Below, one piece after another: positions 13,271 through 19,457 of a stretch of 19,457 bases of DNA (the first letter of the stretch is position 1; each line of letters begins with the position of its first letter). The notes under the pieces were generated by a model that was not told the DNA's origin, ran no database searches, and saw nothing but the letters and a program-made list of their open reading frames with translations. A program made the translations under genes and the position numbers. The stretch is from an uncultured Duncaniella sp. (lineage in GTDB: Bacteria > Bacteroidota > Bacteroidia > Bacteroidales > Muribaculaceae): the NCBI GenBank assembly GCA_910577335.1, contig CAJTMJ010000050.1, forward strand, positions 1 through 19,457, read 5' to 3'.

Positions 13271-14878
13271 TTAGAAGTTGAAGCGTAAACCTATGGGTAG
13301 AGTGAATTCAAAACGGTCGTCCTGCCATTTAGTCACTACTTTGGTCTCTGAATTGTGGAAATTATAACGTAAAGATGGTTCCGCATATATGGAGACATGG
13401 GGATGGATCGAATATTGGATGCCCGCACCTCCTGAGAGCGACCATTGGGTCGGAGCGTTCATATCCGTGCGATAGCCTTCCATATCCCTTGTGGAACTGA
13501 TGGGGAAGTCAACAGCTGCGCCTGCCGATCCGTAGATGTTAAGGCGGGAGTTGGTGTATAGTGAAAGGTTTAGTTTCAAGGGTATGCCCACATAATGGGT
13601 CTTGTAGTCTGTCTCACTGTTATCCAGAGTGGCTTTGGAGTGGAGGTATGAGTATGTAATGCCGCTCTCCACGCTAAGAGTCCGTGTGAGACGCACATTG
13701 GCGGTGATACCTAATGTGAGGGTTGAGGAGTGTCGGATATCTTCAATCTCATCTTCCCGGATGGGAGGTCTGCCTGAGCCGATTGGATCAGACGGTACGG
13801 GTGGCGTGGGATTTTCCGGATCTTTGAAACTTAAATCGGATTGTATATTGTTTATATCGTCGTTTTCAACATTTCCGATAGAGCTGAAGCCGGGTGCGCG
13901 CAACTGTGCCCCTATAGTTACAGGTGATTTTCGTGATGTTGATGCAAAAAGTTTGTTGGAATACCTGTAGTCAGAGATTGTCCTGCGTGAATTGTCGGAG
14001 GTTCGGTTGCCATTATCCTTATTTCCGGTTTTGGGTGCATTGTCGGTCTCTGATGAGTTGTCGGTCGTCTCAGTCGGATTGCCATCAGTCGCTGTCGACG
14101 ATTCCATTAGAGTAAAATTGCTCTCTTCGGTGTCATTTACAGACGAACTTGTGGATGCGATCGGTCTGGATACAGCGCTTGGTGTAAAGGTGTTGTCAAT
14201 CGATGAAGTTTTTTCAATAGATGTGGGTTTCGGGGCAGCTATGGCGAGCGAGAGATTACCACTATTGTCTATGTCAGGTATAAGCATGGGGTCCTCGTGG
14301 TGGAATATACGAGGTGACAGTGCAAGCAGAAGCAGGATTATAGATATTGCGCCGGCAAGTTCAAGACCCTGTTCACGGATAATCTTACGCAACATTTCTT
14401 TGGCACGGAAAAGTTGTGAAGATGAAGAGTGTGGAGCAATGCCGAGGAGTTTCCCTATTTCACGGTGTGACTTGTTGTCGAGCACAGCGAGTTTGAACAC
14501 CTTGCGGTATCCGTCGGGAAGCAGATTGATGATGGCTTCGAGTTCTTCTAACGAAATCAGGTCTTGAATCTCCGGCATATCCGTTATGTCGGCATCTTCA
14601 TCAAGGAGTGTGTTTAGTTCCACTTGGTTAAGATACTGGATAGACAGATTTTTCATGATGGTGCCAAGCCAGTATTCCAATTTATCAGGATTTCTGAGCG
14701 AGGAAATCTGAGTGAAAGCCACAATGAACCCATCGTGAAGTATATCTCCGGCATCAGCAGGGTCAGCGATATAATGTCGGATGATTTTCATCATCCGGGC
14801 AGAATATTTGGAATAGAGTAGTCCGAGGGCTTCTCTATCGCCATGCTGACAACGTTCTACCAGAGTTTTCTTATCCAT
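13271..14878 (-). CDS. ECF sigma factor fused to an outer-membrane beta-barrel
   Basis: The 535-aa polypeptide joins two parts rarely encoded together. Residues 1-167 are an ECF sigma-70 factor: region 2 (about 19-83, with DAGDILHDGFIVAF and EYWLGTIMKNL) and region 4 (about 109-165, with LLPDGYRKVFKLAVL and HREIGKLLGIA). A single hydrophobic helix (about 173-188) follows. Residues about 190-315 are a Ser/Thr/Asn-rich, probably disordered linker. The end (about 318-535) alternates amphipathic strands, such as GIPLKLNLSLYT and FEFTLPIGLRFNF, with a C-terminal Phe, as in small 8- to 10-strand outer-membrane barrels. It would thus span from cytosol to outer membrane in one chain. A dual-membrane-spanning anti-sigma architecture is known in Bacteroides; here the sigma domain itself is fused. 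No frameshift is needed. It leads the serpin operon. Confidence 0.9.
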   Translation of the reverse strand: MDKKTLVERCQHGDREALGLLYSKYSARMMKIIRHYIADPADAGDILHDGFIVAFTQISSLRNPDKLEYWLGTIMKNLSIQYLNQVELNTLLDEDADITDMPEIQDLISLEELEAIINLLPDGYRKVFKLAVLDNKSHREIGKLLGIAPHSSSSQLFRAKEMLRKIIREQGLELAGAISIILLLLALSPRIFHHEDPMLIPDIDNSGNLSLAIAAPKPTSIEKTSSIDNTFTPSAVSRPIASTSSSVNDTEESNFTLMESSTATDGNPTETTDNSSETDNAPKTGNKDNGNRTSDNSRRTISDYRYSNKLFASTSRKSPVTIGAQLRAPGFSSIGNVENDDINNIQSDLSFKDPENPTPPVPSDPIGSGRPPIREDEIEDIRHSSTLTLGITANVRLTRTLSVESGITYSYLHSKATLDNSETDYKTHYVGIPLKLNLSLYTNSRLNIYGSAGAAVDFPISSTRDMEGYRTDMNAPTQWSLSGGAGIQYSIHPHVSIYAEPSLRYNFHNSETKVVTKWQDDRFEFTLPIGLRFNF

Positions 14879-14904
14879 TTATCTTACGGGATTTTTTATC
14901 CTTT

Positions 14905-14978
14905 GAACTGATTTAAACTTTTTAACAGGATAATTTTCAGCCTGAGTTTAACATTTTATAAAAAGTTTAAATCAGTTC
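14905..14978 (-). repeat. Perfect 20-bp inverted repeat in the sigma-barrel leader
   Basis: The arm GAACTGATTTAAACTTTTTA (14905-14924) is matched perfectly by its reverse complement at 14959-14978, with a 34-nt spacer. Read leftward, it makes a long hairpin in the mRNA leader, ending 26 nt before the ATG at 14878. There is no GC-rich core and it is not followed by a simple U run. Translational control, mRNA protection, or a dimeric regulator site are the options. Confidence 0.7.
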
Positions 14979-15071
14979 TTTATTAGTTAGAGTTGAAAAA
15001 TATGCAAAGACTGCGTGATATTAAAAATATTTTTTGAAAATACACGAAAAAAGTCTGTGGTGACATGATTG

Positions 15072-15079
15072 CAAAAGTA
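15072..15079 (-). promoter_or_regulatory. -7 box for the sigma-serpin operon, next to the IS insertion
   Basis: The minus strand reads TACTTTTG from 15079 to 15072, a TAnnTTTG match. The IS left end lies only 11 bp upstream, so the -33 position falls inside the insertion sequence, where no TTTG is seen. The predicted leader is about 190 nt and includes the 14905-14978 inverted repeat. Confidence 0.5.
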
Positions 15080-15083
15080 ATGA

Positions 15084-15090
15084 TAAAATA
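15084..15090. repeat. Target-site duplication, left copy (TAAAATA)
   Basis: TAAAATA directly abuts the IS left end and is repeated exactly at 16126-16132. A 7-bp duplication is within the range known for IS982-family elements. Confidence 0.8.
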
Positions 15091-15109
15091 ACGTGAGTTC
15101 GATGAAAAT
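15091..15109 (+). repeat. IS left terminal inverted repeat
   Basis: ACGTGAGTTCGATGAAAAT matches the reverse complement of the right end at 18 of 19 positions. Confidence 0.88.
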
Positions 15110-15189
15110 TAAGTAGTTTAAAATTTGGTGATTAGCGACAAAAGTATTAAATTTAAATTGCTAAATTTCAAACAAATACTCTTATCGCT

Positions 15190-16104
15190 ATGCTCACCGA
15201 AGACAAAATTACTGAAATTTTCGTAATGGCATACGAGTTCTGCAAAGTTTTTAATACGATGCTCCGCCGCAGAGGGCTTTTAGAGCCCCGGAAGGACAGA
15301 AAGCGTAAATATCATCGGGATTGCCGTCTGTCACAGGCAGAAGTCATTGTCATCATGATAATGTTCCACAGTTCCAACCACAAGTGTCTCAAACACTTTT
15401 ATCTGAACGAGATATGTCAGCGATACAGGCATCTGTTCCCCGAAACAGTCTCGTACAACAGGTTAACGGAACTGGAGAATTCTGTTGTGGTTCAGTTTGT
15501 CATCTTCGTAAAGAAATGTCTATTGGGAAGATGCACGGGCATAAGTTTCGTTGACAGCACCCTTTTGCGCGTGTGCCGCAACCAACGGATACACATGCAC
15601 AAGGTGTTCAAAGGAATAGCGCAACGTGGCAAATGCTCGTTGGGCTGGTTCTACGGATTCAAGCTGCACCTGATATGCAACGACAAGGGCGAGATACTCA
15701 ACTTCATGATCACTCCGGGAGATGTTGACGACCGGGAGCCGTTGAAGATGAGGTCGTTTGTCGAGTTCATATACGGCAAGCTCGTCGGAGACAAGGGGTA
15801 TATAGGCAAAGACCTGCTCAGTAAGCTGTTCATTGACGGAATCCAGATGATAACCAAGCTGAAAAACAACATGAAAGGCGGCATTAGATCGATGTATGAC
15901 AGAATACTTCTGAGAAAACGAGCCATTATCGAGACAATCAACGACGAACTCAAAAACATCGCCCAGATAGAACATTCACGTCACCGTTCATTCCCGAATT
16001 TTGTCGTAAATCTCATTGGCGGTATAGCTGCTTATTGTCTGTTCCCAAAGAAACCTATGATAAATTTAGAACGAGTTTATGATAACCAACTGACACTCTT
16101 TTAA
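15190..16104 (+). CDS. IS982-family DDE transposase
   Basis: The 304-aa protein is a transposase of the IS982 family, which moves the element by a DDE-type strand transfer. The catalytic triad is visible as Asp122 in SFVDSTLLRVC, Asp201 in VGDKGYIGK and Glu248 in RAIIETINDELKN, with the conserved GWFYGFKLHLICNDKG block at about 156-171 between the first two. The N-terminal part (about 1-90) is the usual helical DNA-binding region. Length is normal and the frame is intact, so the enzyme is probably active. The ATG at 15190 lies 99 bp inside the left end and the stop 21 bp before the right end, as expected for a one-gene insertion sequence. Confidence 0.95.
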   Translation: MLTEDKITEIFVMAYEFCKVFNTMLRRRGLLEPRKDRKRKYHRDCRLSQAEVIVIMIMFHSSNHKCLKHFYLNEICQRYRHLFPETVSYNRLTELENSVVVQFVIFVKKCLLGRCTGISFVDSTLLRVCRNQRIHMHKVFKGIAQRGKCSLGWFYGFKLHLICNDKGEILNFMITPGDVDDREPLKMRSFVEFIYGKLVGDKGYIGKDLLSKLFIDGIQMITKLKNNMKGGIRSMYDRILLRKRAIIETINDELKNIAQIEHSRHRSFPNFVVNLIGGIAAYCLFPKKPMINLERVYDNQLTLF

Positions 16105-16106
16105 TT

Positions 16107-16125
16107 ATTTTCATCGAACTCGCGT
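16107..16125 (-). repeat. IS right terminal inverted repeat
   Basis: Read on the minus strand, ACGCGAGTTCGATGAAAAT is the counterpart of the left end, with one mismatch at the fourth base. Confidence 0.88.
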
Positions 16126-16132
16126 TAAAATA
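16126..16132. repeat. Target-site duplication, right copy (TAAAATA)
   Basis: TAAAATA directly follows the IS right end and equals the left copy at 15084-15090. Confidence 0.8.
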
Positions 16133-16235
16133 TATAGAAATAATAGTGAATTTTGCTCGATTATGTGAAAATATATATAACAATGTGCTGATTAGTTAAA
16201 ATAGGTTAATATGATGATGTTTTTTAGCATAAAAA

Positions 16236-16266
16236 TTTGGAGAGTCAGAAAAATTCCCTACCTTTG
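16236..16266 (+). promoter_or_regulatory. Strong Bacteroidota promoter upstream of the porin
   Basis: TTTG at 16236-16239 and TACCTTTG at 16259-16266 are spaced by 19 bp, a full consensus match. The predicted start is near 16273. A terminator-like hairpin follows within 65 nt, so the transcript may end there or be read through into the porin gene. Confidence 0.8.
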
Positions 16267-16306
16267 CATCAGTTTTTCATGGTATTAGATTTAAGGTAAG
16301 AAGATT

Positions 16307-16336
16307 ATTCGTCGTGATGACGGGTAATTTTTTTTT
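16307..16336 (+). terminator. Leader terminator or attenuator before the porin
   Basis: ATTCGTC (16307-16313) pairs with GACGGGT (16319-16325) over seven positions, two of them G-U, around a GTGAT loop. It is followed by AA and nine T residues (16328-16336). The form is that of an intrinsic terminator about 35 nt after the predicted start and 80 nt before the porin ATG. Confidence 0.6.
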
Positions 16337-16398
16337 GCTTATAGGGGTTCTGTAAGAAACTTTTACTTTTCAAAGATGGAGATTTGAGCTTATTTGCG

Positions 16399-16406
16399 TA
16401 ACTTTG
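16399..16406 (+). promoter_or_regulatory. Second -7 box just before the porin start
   Basis: TAACTTTG matches the -7 consensus, but no -33 box is seen 19-21 bp upstream. Transcription from here would start within a few bases of the ATG at 16416, giving an almost leaderless mRNA that bypasses the terminator at 16307-16336. Confidence 0.35.
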
Positions 16407-16415
16407 CTGCCACTT

Positions 16416-18389
16416 ATGAAAAGATATTCGCTATTATTCATCATTATACTTGCTTTAGGTGTCATCTCTTTAAGGGCAGCCGAACCTGAAGTGGAGCCAT
16501 CGTATGCGTGGCGGTTGTTGGAGCCTCTCGGATTGAGACAAGAGGCTGTGATTGACACTATGCTTTACAACTATTATCAAGGTGCCATTCCGTCAGCGAT
16601 ATCACCGGCGTTTGCCACTACCGGTAATCAGGCTTCAGTGGGGAAAAACATGATATATATGCAAAGCGAGCCTATGAGTGATTTCTTCTTTCGCGATGCT
16701 AAGTCACCATGGCTACCGAGCCTTGCGAAGACTAAATTTTATAACACACGTATCCCGATGTCTATAGTCAGCTATAACACCGGCGGTGGTAGGGAAATCG
16801 CTCAGGACTATTTCAGAATGCTTTTTTCAGGCAATTTCTCACCCAAAGGACAGATAGGAGCATTCGTGGATTATCCGTATTCAAAAGGTAGTTACAATTA
16901 TCAGGCTGCCAAAGGTCTGAGCTGGGGTCTGTCAGGCTCCTATACCGGTGACCGATATGAGTTTCAGGGATTCTTCAATACTTCTAATATGATTAATAAG
17001 GAGAATGGAGGTATTACGAACGACCTTTATATCACTGACCCGGCAGAGCTTCAGGGTGGTGTGTCATCAATCAACCCCAAGACAATCCCGACAAACCTTA
17101 TCGCCTCCCATAGCCGTTACAAAGGGAAGCAATTCTATATGAACCACCGTTACAAAGTTGGATTCTGGAAGGAGGAAAAAGATGAAAATGACTCGGTGGT
17201 AGCTCGTGAGTATGTACCGGTGTCAAGTTTTATATGGACTTTTGATTACAAAGACGGCTTCCATAAATTTTCAAATACCGACAGGTCGAATGAGAAGGAA
17301 TTTTGGGAAAATCACTATGTGTCAACAGATGGCACATTGGATAAGACCCGCTACTCCTCCATGCAGAATACTCTCGGAATATCTTTGCTTGAAGGCTTTA
17401 ACAAGTATGCAAAGGCAGGATTGGGTGCGTTTGTGACGCATGAGGTTAGAAAATTTTATCAGACAGCCGACACATTGGCTATCTCGGGTGAGGATCGTCC
17501 CTCGGATCTTACACCTTACCCATTTGAGAAGCGTATGGCTCATAAGGAGACTCAGAATCTTTTATATGTCGGCGCACAGCTCACCAAACAGCAAGGCACA
17601 CTTCTTAACTATGACGCCACGGCAAAGATCGGGCTTATAGGTCCGGCTGCCGGCGAGCTGATGATTAACGGTAATGTCTCAACCCATTTCAAGCTTTTAG
17701 GTGACACTGTGACCATCACCGGTTACGGACGTTTTAGCAATACCTCGGCTCCTTACCTGATGAATAATTATTTTTCCAATCACTTTGCTTGGGAAAATGA
17801 CTTCAGCAAGATACGCAAATTGCGTTTCGGCGGTGTGCTTGACATCCCGCATACCGGCACACAGGTGAATGTCGGGGTCGAGAATGTGCAGAACCATATT
17901 TATTTCGATTCCATAGGTGTCCCTGTGCAGCACGGAGGTAGTGTGCAGGTGTTTAGCGTGCAGTTGCAACAAAATTTCCGATACAGGGCATTGAACTGGC
18001 GTAACACATTGATTTATCAGACGTCATCTGATGAATCAGTGATTCCCTTGCCTAAAATTGCAATATATTCCAATTTATACCTGCTGTTTAAGGTGGCTAA
18101 GGTGCTGGATGTGCAGTTTGGCGTGGATGTTGACTACTATACCAAGTATTATGCTCCGTCCTATCAGCCTTCCACCATGGCATTTTGCAACCAGAACGAG
18201 ATAAAGTGTGGCAGTTACCCGTATATGAATGCATACGTGAACATGCGTTTGTCACGTGCGAGATTTTATGTACTCTTCTCTCACGTAAATCAAGGGCTGT
18301 TCGGCGACAACAATTATTTCTCCATGCCGCATTATCCTCTAAATCCTCGCCGTTTCCTCATGGGAGTATCCGTAAACTTCAATAACTAA
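16416..18389 (+). CDS. Putative porin of Bacteroidales (outer-membrane beta-barrel)
   Basis: This 657-aa protein has an N-terminal signal peptide (about 1-21, ending near SLRA). It then runs as many alternating amphipathic strands separated by turns, as in a large outer-membrane barrel. It resembles the 'putative porin' family common in Bacteroidales, with the early SYAWRLLEPLGLRQEAVIDTM region and a DFFFRDAKSPW segment at about 88-98 ahead of the barrel. The last strand, PRRFLMGVSVNFNN, ends with aromatic and polar residues as in barrel termini. The start is the ATG at 16416; the frame also opens at a TTG at 16404 that lies inside the -7 box and is unlikely. It is followed, 82 bp later, by a solute-binding-like protein. 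Substrate is unknown. Confidence 0.85.
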   Translation: MKRYSLLFIIILALGVISLRAAEPEVEPSYAWRLLEPLGLRQEAVIDTMLYNYYQGAIPSAISPAFATTGNQASVGKNMIYMQSEPMSDFFFRDAKSPWLPSLAKTKFYNTRIPMSIVSYNTGGGREIAQDYFRMLFSGNFSPKGQIGAFVDYPYSKGSYNYQAAKGLSWGLSGSYTGDRYEFQGFFNTSNMINKENGGITNDLYITDPAELQGGVSSINPKTIPTNLIASHSRYKGKQFYMNHRYKVGFWKEEKDENDSVVAREYVPVSSFIWTFDYKDGFHKFSNTDRSNEKEFWENHYVSTDGTLDKTRYSSMQNTLGISLLEGFNKYAKAGLGAFVTHEVRKFYQTADTLAISGEDRPSDLTPYPFEKRMAHKETQNLLYVGAQLTKQQGTLLNYDATAKIGLIGPAAGELMINGNVSTHFKLLGDTVTITGYGRFSNTSAPYLMNNYFSNHFAWENDFSKIRKLRFGGVLDIPHTGTQVNVGVENVQNHIYFDSIGVPVQHGGSVQVFSVQLQQNFRYRALNWRNTLIYQTSSDESVIPLPKIAIYSNLYLLFKVAKVLDVQFGVDVDYYTKYYAPSYQPSTMAFCNQNEIKCGSYPYMNAYVNMRLSRARFYVLFSHVNQGLFGDNNYFSMPHYPLNPRRFLMGVSVNFNN

Positions 18390-18415
18390 CCTTAGGTTTA
18401 AACTTATTATCGACT

Positions 18416-18467
18416 GTTCGGTTGTTATATAATTAATGTGTATGCATTGATTATATAATGACCGAAT
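18416..18467 (+). other. Long hairpin directly upstream of the solute-binding gene
   Basis: A 23-pair stem (18416-18438 with 18445-18467) closes a TGTATG hexaloop. All pairs hold if four G-U wobbles are allowed. It ends 4 nt before the ATG at 18472. No U tract follows, so it is not a simple terminator. It would hide any ribosome-binding region of the downstream gene or mark a processing site between it and the porin. Confidence 0.65.
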
Positions 18468-18471
18468 TCTT

Positions 18472-19353
18472 ATGTCAGATAATTCAGCTAAGAAACATAA
18501 TAACGGACTCATGGGGCTTTTTAAGGCTCCGCGTGGTGGTATTATCCTTTCACTCGCCATTATGGCAGTCGGTATTTTGGTGACGGTGAGGGGATGCTCG
18601 TCGCCGGTTGGGAGGAATGGTTACGAATATGTGAGAGGTAGTGGCGACACTATAAATATAGCCATAGATTATTCCCCGATGTCGCTGTATCGTTACGGCG
18701 ACACTTTAGGAGGCTTCAATTACACTATGATGAAAGAGATGGCGGCTATGTATGGGGATAAAATTAAATTTTACCCCATGTCGTCCATCACCGATGCTCT
18801 TGCCGACCTCGATAACGGCAAGTATGACATTGTTGTCTCCGACCTTCCGGTCACTGCGTTGCAGAAAGAGAAGTATAGATTCACCGAACCTGTCTATCTT
18901 GACAAGCAAGTGCTTATAAGCCGTGACACAACATTGCGCACGGCTCTTGACCTTGCCGGTAAAAATATATGGGTCGTAGCAGGTTCGCCCGCTGAGGAGC
19001 GAATGGAGAATCTTGCAAGAGAGATAGGTGACACCATAATCCTACATAAGGATGGCGAGCATAATGCCGAACAGCTGTTTATGCTTACCGCTACCGGAGA
19101 TGTTAAGGCTGCTGTTATTAACGAGGATATAGCGGCTAAGCTTGCGCGGGAGCATCCTGAGGTGCAGATTACCACTCCCGTGTCTTTTAATCAGTTCGAA
19201 TCGTGGGTTGTAAACAAGGATCGCAAGGCTCTTGCCGACACGCTTGATGCTCGTATCAAACGGTTTAAGACCACCCCTCAATATGAGGCTCTTGTGCGAC
19301 GGTATATCGATGGCGATACCGTTAAAATAGCTCCCAAAGATGAAAATTTGTAA
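18472..19353 (+). CDS. Membrane-anchored solute-binding (SBP_bac_3-like) protein
   Basis: The 293-aa protein has a cytosolic N-terminus, one hydrophobic segment (about 23-39), and a periplasmic domain of the SBP_bac_3 type, the fold of amino-acid-binding proteins and of the N-terminal part of MltF. Visible marks are INIAIDYSPMSLYRYGDTLGGFNYTMMKEMAA (about 60-91), LDNGKYDIVVSDLPVT (about 113-128) and RFTEPVYLDKQVLIS (about 135-150). The second lobe holds AVINEDIAAKLA. No lytic transglycosylase domain follows, so it is not MltF itself. A Cys at 42 after VRG is a poor lipobox, so a transmembrane anchor is more likely. The start at 18472 follows a strong hairpin. Its pairing with a porin suggests nutrient or cell-wall fragment uptake or sensing; this is inference. 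Confidence 0.8.
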   Translation: MSDNSAKKHNNGLMGLFKAPRGGIILSLAIMAVGILVTVRGCSSPVGRNGYEYVRGSGDTINIAIDYSPMSLYRYGDTLGGFNYTMMKEMAAMYGDKIKFYPMSSITDALADLDNGKYDIVVSDLPVTALQKEKYRFTEPVYLDKQVLISRDTTLRTALDLAGKNIWVVAGSPAEERMENLAREIGDTIILHKDGEHNAEQLFMLTATGDVKAAVINEDIAAKLAREHPEVQITTPVSFNQFESWVVNKDRKALADTLDARIKRFKTTPQYEALVRRYIDGDTVKIAPKDENL

Positions 19354-19422
19354 AAAAATATGGCTTTAAATATGCTATATATGGGAATTTCTCTAAAAAA
19401 CTGGTAGTGTTTCACTGAGTGT

Positions 19423-19453
19423 GTCTGAGGCGAGTTCACTCAAGCCTGTAGAC
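19423..19453 (+). other. Hairpin near the window end, possible terminator
   Basis: GTCT-AGGC (19423-19426 and 19428-19431) faces GCCT-AGAC (19444-19447 and 19450-19453). The window ends 4 bp later, so a following U tract cannot be judged. It lies about 70 bp past the stop of the solute-binding gene. Confidence 0.35.
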
Positions 19454-19457
19454 CTCA

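Larger units (their letters stand above)
15091..16125 (+). mobile_element. IS982-family insertion sequence, complete (1035 bp)
   Basis: The element is bounded by 19-bp terminal inverted repeats: left ACGTGAGTTCGATGAAAAT (15091-15109), right at 16107-16125 with one mismatch (ACGCGAG in the complement). It is flanked by the 7-bp direct repeat TAAAATA (15084-15090 and 16126-16132). It carries one intact transposase gene in the plus direction. Length, end structure and gene agree with the IS982 family. Intact ends and gene suggest recent insertion. It sits between the sigma-serpin operon and the porin gene. Confidence 0.92.

Noticed and set aside
13992..14567. Long plus-strand open frame (191 codons) opposite the sigma-barrel gene
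   Set aside because: It is the serine-rich antisense shadow of the well-supported sigma/linker coding frame and has no promoter or start context.
14905..14978. Invertible promoter
   Set aside because: The 34-bp spacer between the arms is too short to hold a promoter, and no dedicated invertase gene is adjacent.
1..19457. CRISPR arrays, rRNA or tRNA genes
   Set aside because: No regularly spaced repeats and no rRNA or complete tRNA cloverleaf were seen on either strand.

Overview
The window looks like chromosomal DNA of a gut Bacteroidales bacterium, plausibly of the Muribaculaceae/Bacteroides group. The main evidence is the promoter style: the Bacteroidota -7 box TAnnTTTG recurs before genes, and in several cases a TTG or TTTG -33 box sits 19-21 bp upstream. 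The protein content agrees: a putative Bacteroidales porin, a serpin lipoprotein, a sigma factor joined to an outer-membrane barrel, and an IS982-family element. The species assignment is inference.

Region 1 (1-3069) has the look of the edge of a mobile or accessory island. A small serine recombinase and an unknown small protein form a leftward operon. It faces a divergently transcribed XRE-type regulator across a shared promoter region with repeated CTAAAGTTAA boxes. Two unrecognised leftward genes follow, separated by a good intrinsic terminator.

Region 2 (3070-9037) starts with a Bacteroidota promoter driving a roughly 230-nt stretch that folds into a closed multi-helix RNA (16-bp closing stem, three hairpins, possible pseudoknots). 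It ends in a terminator-like hairpin plus U tract. Directly downstream lies a tight six-gene operon: an unknown cytosolic protein, an SPFH-GYF protein, a four-helix membrane protein, a zinc-ribbon/membrane/Sel1-repeat protein, a four-helix membrane protein with a beta-rich tail, and a small two-helix protein. I infer a membrane-associated sensing or defence module with an RNA component or RNA-regulated leader. No reverse transcriptase is present, so a retron cannot be claimed.

Region 3 (9038-11889) has a second promoter and a second structured leader, followed by a NADAR-domain protein (the ADP-ribose-handling YbiA fold) and two unrecognised proteins. A gene-free stretch of about 550 bp follows, with a further consensus promoter and nested inverted repeats.

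Region 4 (11890-14878) is a leftward two-gene operon. The first gene encodes one polypeptide that begins as an ECF sigma factor, crosses the inner membrane, runs through a long Ser/Thr-rich linker and ends as an outer-membrane beta-barrel. The second encodes an inhibitory-type serpin lipoprotein with a predicted Met-Ser scissile bond. Together they suggest an envelope or protease-stress circuit. The leader carries a perfect 20-bp inverted repeat.

Region 5 (15084-16132) is a complete 1035-bp IS982-family insertion sequence with 19-bp terminal inverted repeats and a 7-bp target duplication TAAAATA. It sits just upstream of the sigma operon's predicted -7 box. Region 6 (16133-19457) holds a promoter-plus-terminator leader, a putative porin and a periplasmic solute-binding-like protein. 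The last two are separated by a long hairpin just before the second start codon.
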